From Litchfieldia salsa (GTDB lineage Bacteria; Bacillota; Bacilli; Bacillales; Bacillaceae_L), in NCBI RefSeq assembly GCF_900104555.1, contig NZ_FNJU01000006.1, positions 129,718 through 193,717 on the forward strand: a stretch of DNA of 64,000 nucleotides, written 5' to 3'. Positions 48,996 to 57,473 of the stretch are shown piece after piece (position 1 is the stretch's first letter; the number at the start of each line of letters is the position of its first letter). Below the pieces are notes generated by a model that ran no database searches, was not told the origin of the DNA, and worked only from the letters and a program-made list of their open reading frames with translations. Position numbers and translations under genes: made by a program.

Positions 48996-50120
48996 ATGAA
49001 TGAAGAATTGAGGTCCAAACTTCAACAACAGATCCATCAGGCTAAGAATAACATGATTACTTATGAAGAATATATGAATACCGTTCTTTATGATTCTACA
49101 TGTGGGTATTATATGAAACATACTCAAAAGATTGGGAGAGAAGGGGATTTTATTACAAGTAGTAACATTTCGAATGTTTTCGGAATGTTATTTGCTCATG
49201 TGCTTATGAACACTTGTAAAAAGAATGAGCTTCCTTTCATCATTTGTGAAATAGGTGGGGGAAATGGGCGTTTTGCTAAAGCTATTCTTGATGAATGGGA
49301 AAAATTAGACCAACAGTCGTTTTCAGCTCTAACCTATATCATTATTGAAACAAGTCCATATCATAGACAACTACAACAAGAAATTTTACCTATAGGAAAA
49401 CAAGTTGTACAGTATGAAAGTATTGAAGAGGTTATTGAAAGATTTCCAAACTTTGAAGGAATAATGATTTCAAACGAACTTTTTGATGCCTTTCCAGTCA
49501 GAGTAGTTGAAAAAAGAGATGGGCAATTATATGAGGTTATGGTTTCGATGGACGAAGATCATAACCTTTGTGAAAGATTATGTGTTACAGAGGATCAAGA
49601 GCTGAGTATATATCTCCAAGAACAGAAATTAGTTCTAGCAGATAATCAAAGATTTGAAGTTCCGCTTAGTATGATTAACTATTTGAATGATATGTCTACT
49701 TTAATCCGTAGAGGTGTTGTGTTTACTGTCGATTATGGTTATACGAATGATGAGTGGATGTTACCTCAGTATAGAAGGGGAAGTCTACGTGGCTATTCAA
49801 ACCATAAGCTGATTGATAATCCATTGTTACACCCAGGGGAAATGGATTTAACAACACATATCAGTTTTGACGCGGTACAATTTTATGGAGATAAGTATGG
49901 CCTTAAATTCGATAAAAAGTTGCGTCAGGATGAATTTCTTCTAGCTGCGGGTATATTGGACTTCTTACAGGAGCATCATGATACAAATCCATTTTCTGAA
50001 AAGAGTAAACAAAACCGAGCCATTCGATCATTGATTATGGGTGGAGGGATTAGCGAAGCATTTCATGTGTTAATTCAGAAAAAAGGTAACACGAATATGA
50101 TTGATTTTTCGGCCAAATAA
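48996..50120 (+). CDS. SAM-dependent methyltransferase of the MidA/NDUFAF7 family
   Basis: 374 aa. SAM-binding Gly-rich loop ICEIGGGNGRFAKAIL (about 81-96), ISNELFDAFPVRVVE (about 157-171) and TVDYGYTNDEW (about 248-258) are signatures of the COG1565/MidA family, protein arginine methyltransferases in mitochondria. The bacterial substrate is unknown. Starts two bases after yqgX, hence coupled. A bidirectional terminator follows. Confidence 0.88.
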   Translation: MNEELRSKLQQQIHQAKNNMITYEEYMNTVLYDSTCGYYMKHTQKIGREGDFITSSNISNVFGMLFAHVLMNTCKKNELPFIICEIGGGNGRFAKAILDEWEKLDQQSFSALTYIIIETSPYHRQLQQEILPIGKQVVQYESIEEVIERFPNFEGIMISNELFDAFPVRVVEKRDGQLYEVMVSMDEDHNLCERLCVTEDQELSIYLQEQKLVLADNQRFEVPLSMINYLNDMSTLIRRGVVFTVDYGYTNDEWMLPQYRRGSLRGYSNHKLIDNPLLHPGEMDLTTHISFDAVQFYGDKYGLKFDKKLRQDEFLLAAGILDFLQEHHDTNPFSEKSKQNRAIRSLIMGGGISEAFHVLIQKKGNTNMIDFSAK

Positions 50121-50149
50121 AAAAAGCGATGAAAACATCGCTTTTTTTA
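50119..50149. terminator. Bidirectional terminator
   Basis: AAAAAAAGCGATG pairs with CATCGCTTTTTTT around a short loop; serves both the methyltransferase gene and convergent yqgY. Confidence 0.9.
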
Positions 50150-50389
50150 GTGAGTACCACCTGGAGTCATCATAAATGTTGTCCAATATGTAAAGGCAAC
50201 AAAGAAAATTGTTAAATATGCGCCAAAGATATAAATATACATACGCTCAGACAATTTTAGATAACTTAACAATATGAAGAATCCTGTTTGACCAAAGAAT
50301 AATAATGCAGTTTGCTCCATATGGCCAAGGTAAAACATTACAGCGAAGATTCCTGTCCAGAATCCTAATACTCGGAACATACGATCCAT
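50147..50389 (-). CDS. yqgY: DUF2626 membrane protein YqgY
   Basis: 80 aa from ATG 50389 with AAGGAGGGG upstream. Three hydrophobic segments (about 5-22, 24-43, 46-68), basic residues at loops, ends MMTPGGTH. Matches the DUF2626/YqgY family by pattern and position. Function unknown. Confidence 0.85.
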   Translation of the reverse strand: MDRMFRVLGFWTGIFAVMFYLGHMEQTALLFFGQTGFFILLSYLKLSERMYIYIFGAYLTIFFVAFTYWTTFMMTPGGTH

Positions 50390-50459
50390 ATGTACCCCTC
50401 CTTTGACCTTCGAATCCATCCTACACTATTATAATGTACAATTTAGTCAATTGTAAATA

Positions 50460-51161
50460 TTACTTTGTAATAAATGCTTGATAACTACAAGAATCGCATC
50501 CAACCATCATGTTTTCAGCTTGTTGCAACTCAACATTATCAAATAAAATTTCAAACATACCTTGAATAAACGCATAATGCATCCCACAAACAGATTCTGT
50601 GTGCTCTTTAGCCATTTCTTTAAATGGACAATTATTAACATGGAAAAAGATTTTTGTTTTCTCAAAGTTATGACTTACCTCTGGATAGAAGCCAGCTAAT
50701 GTGGCGGCTTGCTTCAATAAATTTAACTTTTCGTCGAATGAAGACTCTTGCATAAACTGCTGATTTGAAGGAATCTCATTTTTCATCAATTCTCTTCCGA
50801 ATTTCATGCCTGTTTGGTAGAGTGCGTCTTTACCGATAGGGCCTAAACTAACCATAGTCTCAATCGCTATTTTTGCAAGTAGTTGATAATCGCGATAAGG
50901 GAAATGAAGTTGGATCGTATCATCAGAAAGACGGTATAATCGACTTGGTCTTCCTCCTTTTCCGGTTTTCTTCGTTTCTGAAACGAGCATATTAACATCT
51001 TCTAGTTTTGAAAGATGTAGCCGTGCAACGTTTGGGTGTATATTAAAGGAATCTGCAATCTCTTGAACAGTTACTTCGCAATGTCGTTTTGTTACATATT
51101 GATAGATATAATATCGTGTTGGATCAGACAATACATTTGTAATTTTTAATGTTTGTTCCAT
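50460..51161 (-). CDS. HTH transcriptional regulator with C-terminal cysteine cluster
   Basis: 233 aa. Winged helix-turn-helix at about 5-75 (CEVTVQEIADSFNIHPNVAR, then basic GKGGRPSRLYRL). The C-terminal domain (about 90-233) carries cysteines at NNC, SVC and the pair CDSC in the spacing C-x13-C-x29-CxxC, reminiscent of iron-sulfur regulators such as SufR, though the spacing is not the same. It could sense iron-sulfur status, metal or redox. It lies at the place of B. subtilis yqgZ/mgsR but is unrelated to it. Preceded by a 777-base gap. Confidence 0.8.
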   Translation of the reverse strand: MEQTLKITNVLSDPTRYYIYQYVTKRHCEVTVQEIADSFNIHPNVARLHLSKLEDVNMLVSETKKTGKGGRPSRLYRLSDDTIQLHFPYRDYQLLAKIAIETMVSLGPIGKDALYQTGMKFGRELMKNEIPSNQQFMQESSFDEKLNLLKQAATLAGFYPEVSHNFEKTKIFFHVNNCPFKEMAKEHTESVCGMHYAFIQGMFEILFDNVELQQAENMMVGCDSCSYQAFITK

Positions 51162-51496
51162 CCAAGCTCACCCCTGCCTTTATGAATTAATTCCATTATA
51201 ATACAGCAAAAATTGCATTGGAATTGTATTTAAGCTGTAAAAGGTAACTGTTGTTTTTTGTTCACAAGTACTATAGTGGTAAACTAACGTTGTCATAGAA
51301 CAATTGGGTTTGAGAAGTTGTGAAGAATATTGATATAACAGGGGTTTTACAAGCTTTTTATTATAGAATATATGAATATGATGAGAAACTAATTATGTCA
51401 ATTTTTTGACCATCAATAAAGAGTAGAGGTTAAAAGCTAGTTCCAATACGAGGGATTGTTGGTCGATTTTGTAGAATAATCGATCTATCATCATTT

Positions 51497-51587
51497 TCGA
51501 AGATAAATTTAAAAATTCGAAGATATAATTGAGATTTCGAAGATAAAAAATTTTTTTCGTAGATAAAATAGAAAAATCGTAGACAAA
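51497..51587 (+). repeat. Five-unit direct repeat with exact 20-base period
   Basis: TCGAAGATAAA at 51497, then TCGAAGATATA (51517), TCGAAGATAAA (51537), TCGTAGATAAA (51557) and TCGTAGACAAA (51577): five starts exactly 20 bases apart with AT-rich spacers of variable sequence. Non-coding: the frame crossing it on the minus strand is AT-biased noise. The rest of 51162-51700 is AT-rich with no further feature that I can support. Confidence 0.85.
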
Positions 51588-51702
51588 AAATAAATTAACT
51601 ATGAAAGGCCTAATGGGACAAGGATGATCCTCAAAATTAGTCAATTAAGTAAAAGAAATTCAGAGAAAAATGGTTTTTTTGTATAATTTCTTTAAATCGG
51701 TC

Positions 51703-51938
51703 TATAATAGTATTACAGTCGCCTGAACAACTGTTATTTACTTCGTTAAGAAGTGGGATTTCATTTGTATCAGTAATGTCGACGATATTTCAAGTAGCTT
51801 TCAAATTAAGATTGAAAAAGTTACCTAAGTAATGTCGAAATAATTCCGTGTAATTTCCTTCTGAAATTACCCACAATTATTTCTGCGATGTGAGCTCATG
51901 TAGCATATTCAAGGAAGTGTTTCATGAAGCTGCTTCAA
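51703..51938 (+). ncRNA. Candidate structured RNA leader upstream of tRNA-Gln
   Basis: A consensus TATAAT (51703-51708) starts a gene-free segment rich in perfect hairpins: ACTTC/GAAGT (51740-51754), CTTTCAA/TTGAAA (51798-51817), and a long two-part stem GAAATAATT..GTAATTTC / GAAATTAC..AATTATTTC (51837-51883). An 11-base direct repeat, AGTAATGTCGA, occurs at 51772 and 51828. The segment runs straight into the tRNA without a terminator. It may be an independent small RNA or a long tRNA leader. No family recognised. Confidence 0.35.
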
Positions 51939-52010
51939 TGGGCTATAGCCAAGCGGTAAGGCAACGGACTTTGACTCCGTCATGCGTTGGTTCAAATCCA
52001 GCTAGCCCAG
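51939..52010 (+). tRNA. tRNA-Gln (anticodon UUG)
   Basis: Acceptor stem TGGGCTA/TAGCCCA (one G-U), D arm AGCCAAGCGGTAAGGC, anticodon arm ACGGA-CTTTGAC-TCCGT with TTG in the loop, T arm GTTGGTTCAAATCCAGC and discriminator G. 72 bases; CCA is not encoded. A terminator follows at 52021. Confidence 0.95.
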
Positions 52011-52020
52011 CTAATTAGAA

Positions 52021-52069
52021 AAGAGGTTGTCTTGCAAGTGTTTAATTACTTGAGACAACCTCTTTTTCA
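52021..52069 (+). terminator. Terminator after tRNA-Gln
   Basis: AAGAGGTTGTCT pairs with AGACAACCTCTT, inner CAAGT/ACTTG, followed by TTT. Confidence 0.85.
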
Positions 52070-52137
52070 TTTATTTTAAGAATAGAATTGACGTGATGAT
52101 AAAGACTAACCATATATTATGAAAAAAGGAGTAATAG

Positions 52138-52791
52138 ATGATGGACTTTGATTTATTGTGGAAAGCAGCGGTTGTTGTATTTGGTGGGACATTGCTACTA
52201 AGGGTTGCAGGTAGAAAATCAATTTCTCAAATGACCTTGGCTCAAGTTGTAATTATGATTGGACTTGGTTCGTTACTAGTACAACCCATAGTTGGTAGAA
52301 ATGTTTGGACTACCTTGATTGTAGGCCTTACCTTAGTAGCAGCATTATTAGTAATCGAATTTGGTCAATTAAAGTTTGATTTCTTTGAGAAGTTCATCAC
52401 AGGGAAATCGAAGGTATTGATTGAAAATGGAAAGCTAAATGAAAAGAACTTTCGAAAGCTTCGTTTTACAGTAGATCAATTAGAAATGCACCTAAGACAA
52501 AATAGCATTACCAATATCAGTGATGTACAAGTGGGAACACTTGAACCTAATGGGCAATTAGGGTTTATTTTAAAAGAAAAAAAACAACCAGCAACGAAAG
52601 AAGATATCCAAAATATTATGGATGAAATTCAGCAATTACGTAGTTTATTACCAAGGAGAATGGTTGGAAGTAAACAACAGGTGAAAACAATCACGAGTCA
52701 AGCATCCAAAAATCCACAGCAAAATGATACTGTTTTTGATGAAGTAATAAATAAAGGACATCAAACTCCACCACCAAAATACTTACAATAA
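52138..52791 (+). CDS. DUF421 family membrane protein
   Basis: 217 aa. Three membrane segments (about 5-25, 33-52, 58-78), then the soluble DUF421 (YetF-like) domain (about 85-165): LIENGKLNEKNFRKLRFTVDQLEMHLRQ (typically cited as LIENGKL and LRQNSI) and DVQVGTLEPNGQLGFI. The family is common in spore formers; some members affect spore or envelope properties, with no defined reaction. C-terminal 50 residues are Gln/Lys-rich and variable. Ribosome binding site AAAAGGA. Confidence 0.88.
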   Translation: MMDFDLLWKAAVVVFGGTLLLRVAGRKSISQMTLAQVVIMIGLGSLLVQPIVGRNVWTTLIVGLTLVAALLVIEFGQLKFDFFEKFITGKSKVLIENGKLNEKNFRKLRFTVDQLEMHLRQNSITNISDVQVGTLEPNGQLGFILKEKKQPATKEDIQNIMDEIQQLRSLLPRRMVGSKQQVKTITSQASKNPQQNDTVFDEVINKGHQTPPPKYLQ

Positions 52792-52870
52792 AATAGTTTT
52801 GTGGAATAGAATGGACTGGAGGTTCATACATATATATAGATTCCTCCTTGATTTAACATATATGATCTGA

Positions 52871-52907
52871 AAAATACAACCAGAGAGATTTCTCTGGTTG
52901 TATTTTT
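52871..52907 (+). terminator. Terminator of the DUF421 gene
   Basis: AAATACAACCAGAGA pairs perfectly with TCTCTGGTTGTATTT, followed by TT. Confidence 0.9.
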
Positions 52908-52966
52908 ATGAACAAATTTCAGGGTATTTAAATGTAATTGGAGTATCTTTTAAGGGGGGTGATTCA

Positions 52967-53365
52967 ATGGGGATTATCTATATCGGAAGCTTGCTTTTAT
53001 TTGCTATTGGCTGCGGAATTATGGTAACTGGTGTTATTTTCTTACTAACTAGACAAGAGCGCAAGAAGGCAACTTTAAGCGTGATCATTGGAATTCTCCT
53101 TGTTATATCAACAATGATCATCCCGAAGCTTTTACCATCTGTTGAAGATGAAAGAATCGTTCAAGTAGATAAAAAAAGTTTAATTGAAATTGAAATAGGG
53201 TATCGTTGTTCTATTATTGATAAATATGCGCAAATGACTTTTATTTATGAAGGGAATAAGAGGATTGAAGTAGAAGAAGTATGTAATCAATATAGCCTTG
53301 GTAATGAATATAAAATAGCTTACCGTTATGAAAAAGGGAAATTTATGATTAGAAATGAGGACTAG
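52967..53365 (+). CDS. Small membrane protein of unknown function
   Basis: 132 aa from ATG 52967 with AAGGGGGGTGAT upstream (the frame opens at 52898 inside the preceding terminator). Two hydrophobic helices (about 3-25 and 33-52), then a soluble domain of about 75 residues with IEIGYRCSIIDKYAQMTFIY and two or three cysteines. No motif recognised. The next membrane protein gene begins 10 bases later, so the two are a pair. Confidence 0.7.
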   Translation: MGIIYIGSLLLFAIGCGIMVTGVIFLLTRQERKKATLSVIIGILLVISTMIIPKLLPSVEDERIVQVDKKSLIEIEIGYRCSIIDKYAQMTFIYEGNKRIEVEEVCNQYSLGNEYKIAYRYEKGKFMIRNED

Positions 53366-53374
53366 GAAGCTTAT

Positions 53375-53668
53375 ATGAAAAATGAAATAGTCAAATTGAA
53401 TCTAATACTGGCGCCCCTCCATATCATCTTAGGGGTATCTATTACGTTAGGTTTAATCCTAACCACCTCAAATGTAATAGAGTGGGCACTCTCATCAATG
53501 GTGGTTATTATCCAATGCTTATTAATTTTAGCAGTACCCAACTTTATTTATTTTCTTGTGAAAAGGAAAAAAGGATGGACAGTGAGAAATATGCTTAAAA
53601 GTATCTTTTACCCAAGTCTTTTTTATATAGGTATGGCTATAATAGGCCTACTATTTGTTAGCATATAA
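53375..53668 (+). CDS. Small three-helix membrane protein of unknown function
   Basis: 97 aa. Three hydrophobic segments (about 9-30, 35-62, 77-96) separated by short basic loops (KRKKGWTVRN). Starts 10 bases after the preceding gene with AGGAAG upstream. Not recognised. Confidence 0.7.
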   Translation: MKNEIVKLNLILAPLHIILGVSITLGLILTTSNVIEWALSSMVVIIQCLLILAVPNFIYFLVKRKKGWTVRNMLKSIFYPSLFYIGMAIIGLLFVSI

Positions 53669-53698
53669 CAAGATTCACAAAATGTGAATCTTACTACC

Positions 53699-53893
53699 TT
53701 AAGAGCGAATCGATTTAACTCTTCCGACTTGTCCATCTGTTAGTCTTACTTTAATACCATGGGGGTGGAAACTTGATTTTGTAAGAATATCCTTCACAAT
53801 ACCGTCTGTTAATTTTCCACTTCGTTGATCTGCTTTTAGGACAATGCTTACTGCACTACCTGGTTTGATATCTGATCGATTTTGTCCATTCAT
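53699..53893 (-). CDS. ywbE: YwbE family protein (DUF2196)
   Basis: 64 aa. Basic, beta-rich: GQNRSDIKPGSAVSIVLKAD, then RSGKLTDGIVKDILTKSS and HPHGIKVRLTDGQVGRVK. This is the full YwbE family pattern; function unknown, possibly nucleic-acid binding. Starts with AAGGATTAG-like ribosome binding site. It stands between two plus-strand units. Confidence 0.9.
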   Translation of the reverse strand: MNGQNRSDIKPGSAVSIVLKADQRSGKLTDGIVKDILTKSSFHPHGIKVRLTDGQVGRVKSIRS

Positions 53894-54053
53894 AGTAACT
53901 AATCCTTTCTCTTGGTTGTTTTTACTATCTTATATGATAAAAGGGAAATACACAATTTAGGAAAAAACTTATTTATAGATAAGTGAAACTTTTATAATAA
54001 TAGAACGTATATAATAGTGTAATCTGAGATTTTTAATGATGGAGGCTAGTTTT

Positions 54054-54500
54054 ATGAAAAAAAGTTGGGCTGTTCTTTTAATAACAGCATTAATGCTACT
54101 GAGCGGTTGTTCATTAATGGAGGATGTTAATAACACACTCACATATGGAAAAGAAGCTACTGAATATGTATCAAAAGCGGGTACATTTGCGGAGGAAGTC
54201 CCGGCACTTGCTAAACAAGCTGTCAATGATCAACAAGCTGCAGAGGACCTTGAAGTAAAGTTACTAGATATGAAACAAGAGATGGAGGCATTTAATGCTC
54301 TAGAGGCACCAGAGGTAGCGCTTGAGATTCATGAGCAAATTGTCAATCAAAATGCAAAGGTAGAAGAAGGAATTGATCTCTACTTAAACAATATGGAAAA
54401 TGGGAAGCTCGATCCAACGGTTCTTGAAAATACAGAAATCTATCAATCGATTCAGAAGATAACAAATACAATTGACCAAATCAAACAATTGGGTCAATAA
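54054..54500 (+). CDS. Lipoprotein, DUF6376-like
   Basis: 148 aa from ATG 54054 (ATGGAGG upstream). Signal peptide with lipobox LLSGC (Cys about 19). Mature part is all-helical and acidic, with EATEYVSKAGTFAEEVPAL and LEAPEVALEIHEQIVNQN, consistent with the small DUF6376-type lipoproteins of Bacillus. Function unknown. A terminator follows before comGA. Confidence 0.78.
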   Translation: MKKSWAVLLITALMLLSGCSLMEDVNNTLTYGKEATEYVSKAGTFAEEVPALAKQAVNDQQAAEDLEVKLLDMKQEMEAFNALEAPEVALEIHEQIVNQNAKVEEGIDLYLNNMENGKLDPTVLENTEIYQSIQKITNTIDQIKQLGQ

Positions 54501-54505
54501 ATGGA

Positions 54506-54543
54506 GGGGAGTTTGAGTCTATATTGACTCACTCTTTTTTTCG
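54506..54543 (+). terminator. Terminator before comGA
   Basis: GAGTTTGAGTC pairs with GACTCACTC (one bulge), followed by T7. Confidence 0.7.
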
Positions 54544-54637
54544 TTCACCTAAATGTAACAATTTATAAAAAGGATTTTCAGCCAAGACCTCGAATTCTCT
54601 TCTAGTATCAAAAAAATGAGAAAGGGGTGTAATCATA

Positions 54638-55711
54638 TTGAATACAATTGAACGGTTAGGTGATCGTTTGATTGAAGAAGCGTTGCTAATGAATGCTTCT
54701 GATATTCATTTTGTACCAAGGCCTGACGACGCAATGGTTCATTTTCGGCTAGACAGTGATCTATATGAAAAACATAGGATCTCTAAGGATACGTGTGAAC
54801 GATTAATTTCACATTTTAAGTTTCTAGCAGGTATGGATATTGGAGAACGGAGAAGGCCACAAAATGGAGCACTAACGGTCATAAACCGAAATATCACCAT
54901 CAATCTACGACTATCCACCTTACCCACCGCATTTCAGGAAAGCCTAGTGATTCGTATTCTTCTGGATCATGCTCATCATCCATTATCACAAATCTCTCTA
55001 TTTCCACAAACATCAAAAAAGCTTCTCTCATTATTAAAACACTCTCATGGCTTAATTATTTTCACGGGTCCGACCGGATCAGGTAAAACGACCACCCTTT
55101 ATTCACTTCTTCATGAATCAAAAAAACTATTTAACCGAAATATCATTACGTTGGAAGACCCGATTGAAAAGCGGACAGACGATGCTCTTCAGGTTCAAGT
55201 AAACGAAAAAGCAGGAATTACTTATGCAACAGGTTTAAAAGCGATTCTAAGGCATGATCCTGACATAATAATGGTTGGTGAGATACGTGATAGTGAAACA
55301 GCCCAAATCGCAATTAGAGCATCCTTAACTGGCCATCTCGTACTATCAACAATGCATACGCGTGATTCAAAGGGAGCTATTTATCGTTTATTAGAGTTTG
55401 GAGTCAGTCTTCAAGAAATCGAACAAACTTTAATTGCAATTGCCGCACAACGATTAATTGACCTGGTTTGTCCATATTGTGAAGGTAAATGTACTCCTTT
55501 ATGTAAAAGGTTAAGACATACGAGAAGAGCAGGTGTATATGAAATTCTATATGGTTCCGCGCTAACAAGTGTGCTTAAGGAAGCGAAAGGAGAAAGTAGT
55601 GAATATCATCATTATGAAAAACTTAGAGATGTCATTAAAAAGGGAATTGCACTAGGATACCTTTATCCAGATTCACTAGAAAGGTGGTCTTATGAGGAAC
55701 CTAAGAAGTGA
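54638..55711 (+). CDS. comGA: Competence pseudopilus assembly ATPase ComGA
   Basis: 357 aa, TTG start with AAAGGGGTG upstream. Secretion ATPase of the type II/IV family: Walker A FTGPTGSGKTTTLYSLL (about 143-159), Asp box LEDPIEKR, Walker B HDPDIIMVGEIRDSETA and His box TGHLVLSTMHT. CPYCEGKCTPLC (about 277-288) forms a tetracysteine metal-binding site typical of ComGA/PilB-like ATPases. Powers the DNA-uptake pilus. The end overlaps comGB by 20 bases. First of seven genes. Confidence 0.96.
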   Translation: MNTIERLGDRLIEEALLMNASDIHFVPRPDDAMVHFRLDSDLYEKHRISKDTCERLISHFKFLAGMDIGERRRPQNGALTVINRNITINLRLSTLPTAFQESLVIRILLDHAHHPLSQISLFPQTSKKLLSLLKHSHGLIIFTGPTGSGKTTTLYSLLHESKKLFNRNIITLEDPIEKRTDDALQVQVNEKAGITYATGLKAILRHDPDIIMVGEIRDSETAQIAIRASLTGHLVLSTMHTRDSKGAIYRLLEFGVSLQEIEQTLIAIAAQRLIDLVCPYCEGKCTPLCKRLRHTRRAGVYEILYGSALTSVLKEAKGESSEYHHYEKLRDVIKKGIALGYLYPDSLERWSYEEPKK

Positions 55712-56732
55712 TTGGCCTTTAAAAGAACAAACGATATTTATGAAGAGGTTAAGTGAGTTGTTAGACCAAGGGTATGCTTTATCTCAAGCAATTGAATTTT
55801 TACAGATCCAACTAAGTAATCGATGTCGAGAACACTTAGAGAATTCAATCCGACTGTTAAAAGAGGGGGATTCAGTGTATGAGCTTTTTCGTGATATGAA
55901 TTTCCACCATGATGTGTTGGGATATCTTTATTTTGCTGAAAAGCATGGGGAGATTTCGTTTGCTCTTAGAGAAGGGAGTTCAATCTTACAACGGAAAATA
56001 GAGTATCAAGAGAAACTACAGAAGTTAATACGTTATCCAGTATTCTTATTTTTGTTTGTCATCATCATGTTTGTTGTCATTGAACAGATGTTACTACCAC
56101 AGTTTGAAGGTATGTATTCCTCAATGAATTCTGGTAAATCCTCGTTATATCTAACGGTTATTTTTAATTTTTTTACCTATAGTAAAGTCTTTGGATTGTT
56201 TCTACTCTTCTTGGCAATCCTACTGTTTCTTTATTACAAATTCTACTATCAACACCTTACAGCCAGTTCCCAAGCAGTGATCAAACTTAAAATACCATTC
56301 TTTAATACCTTTTGGATGTTATGGAATTCACATTTCTTCTCAGTCCAACTCAGTAACTTATTAAAAGGAGGGTTATCGATCCTTGAGGCACTAGCGTTAT
56401 TTGAACAACAGAATCATTCGCGTTTTTTTCAAGAAGAAGCGGTCGTTATTAAGGAAAGGTTAGTATCAGGTGACCGGCTACATGACGTGATTAATGAACG
56501 ACCATTTTATGAAAAAGAGCTTTCTTTCATCATTTTACATGGTCAAAATCATGGGGCATTAGAAGTAGAGTTATTCCATTATAGTCAGTATGTTGTTCAA
56601 AGGATTGAAGAGAAAACAACAAAAGGATTAACCGTGATGCAGCCATTGTTATTGACTGTTGTTGGAGTGATGATTGTATTTATGTATATGGCCATGCTGT
56701 TACCAATGTTTAATCTAATAGAATCAATCTAG
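55692..56732 (+). CDS. comGB: Competence pseudopilus membrane platform protein ComGB
   Basis: 346 aa, GspF/PilC family. Two repeats of the type II secretion F domain with three membrane helices (about 113-135, 152-180, 320-342). Motifs include LSELLDQGYALSQAIEFL and its second-copy counterpart LSNLLKGGLSILEAL. Anchors ComGA and the pilins. Ribosome binding site AAAGGTGG inside comGA. Confidence 0.94.
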   Translation: MRNLRSDWPLKEQTIFMKRLSELLDQGYALSQAIEFLQIQLSNRCREHLENSIRLLKEGDSVYELFRDMNFHHDVLGYLYFAEKHGEISFALREGSSILQRKIEYQEKLQKLIRYPVFLFLFVIIMFVVIEQMLLPQFEGMYSSMNSGKSSLYLTVIFNFFTYSKVFGLFLLFLAILLFLYYKFYYQHLTASSQAVIKLKIPFFNTFWMLWNSHFFSVQLSNLLKGGLSILEALALFEQQNHSRFFQEEAVVIKERLVSGDRLHDVINERPFYEKELSFIILHGQNHGALEVELFHYSQYVVQRIEEKTTKGLTVMQPLLLTVVGVMIVFMYMAMLLPMFNLIESI

Positions 56733-56743
56733 GAGGGACCAAA

Positions 56744-57037
56744 GTGAATCAAAAAGGATTTACGCTTATTGAAATGTTAATCGTGTTACTCGTTATTTCG
56801 GTGTTACTATTAATCGCAATTCCTAATGTAACGAAACATAATTCATTTATTAATGAAAAAGGGTGCAAAGCATTTTTAAAAACGGTTGAAGCGCAGGTTC
56901 AAGCTTTTGAAATGGAAACAGGAGGTAAACCAACTTCTGTAGATGACTTAATAACTGGTGGTTACTTAAAAGAGAAAAAATGTCCAAATGGATATGATAT
57001 CGTCATCACTAATGGAGTCGTTTCGACGAGTGAATAA
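56744..57037 (+). CDS. comGC: Major competence pseudopilin ComGC
   Basis: 97 aa, GTG start with AGGAGGGACC upstream. Class 3 signal cleaved by ComC in the motif KGFTLIEMLIVLLV (G before F), then a hydrophobic helix and the globular domain with two cysteines (CKAF, KKCPNG) that may form the stabilising disulfide. Main building block of the DNA-uptake pilus. Confidence 0.96.
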   Translation: MNQKGFTLIEMLIVLLVISVLLLIAIPNVTKHNSFINEKGCKAFLKTVEAQVQAFEMETGGKPTSVDDLITGGYLKEKKCPNGYDIVITNGVVSTSE

Positions 57038-57473
57038 TAAGGATCAGAAAGGTTTTACATTAATAGAAATTTTAATTGTCATTAGTATCTTAGTGATGAT
57101 TACTACAATACCTACACTTAGGCTGTCCCCCTCATACCAACAGAAGGTAATCGACCAATTCTTCGATCAATTAACAGATGATCTTTTACTTTCTCAACAA
57201 TATGCGCTAAGTCATAGTGATACTGTGAAAGTATACTTCTACAGTTCTTCATCTTCATACCGAGCCATTCTAGTAGAAAGTAACACCGAGATTATCTCAA
57301 GGAATTATGATGAAAATATAACCATTAATCCTAATACTTTAGGATCTATATTAGTTATCAGAAGTAATGGGAACGTAAATAAAGCTGGAACGATGCAGGT
57401 TATATATGGTCAGGAAAAATACAATGTAGTATTCCAGCTTGGAAGAGGTAGATTTTATGTTATTAAAGTGTAA
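57030..57473 (+). CDS. comGD: Minor competence pseudopilin ComGD
   Basis: 147 aa from GTG 57030, which gives the usual short leader NNKDQKGFTLIEILIVI; the open frame reaches back to 56988 inside comGC, so an ATG at 57012 is also possible. Start overlaps the comGC stop. Prepilin cleavage G/F, then helix and beta domain (FDQLTDDLLLSQQYALSHSD, QLGRGRFYVIKV). Confidence 0.92.
   Translation: MNNKDQKGFTLIEILIVISILVMITTIPTLRLSPSYQQKVIDQFFDQLTDDLLLSQQYALSHSDTVKVYFYSSSSSYRAILVESNTEIISRNYDENITINPNTLGSILVIRSNGNVNKAGTMQVIYGQEKYNVVFQLGRGRFYVIKV

Noticed and set aside
51393..51644. 83-codon minus-strand frame across the 20-base repeat
   Set aside because: It runs through the repeat and AT-rich noise, has no ribosome binding site, and its amino acids follow the repeat period only.
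51711..51938. 6S RNA or T-box identity for the segment before tRNA-Gln
   Set aside because: I see no T-box core sequence and no closing long stem joining both ends as in 6S RNA; I therefore left it as an unknown candidate.
54560..54620. Possible ComK boxes before comGA (AAAA-N5-TTTT type)
   Set aside because: Only one degenerate match (AAAA then AGGAT then TTTC) near 54570; a proper pair of K-boxes is not visible.
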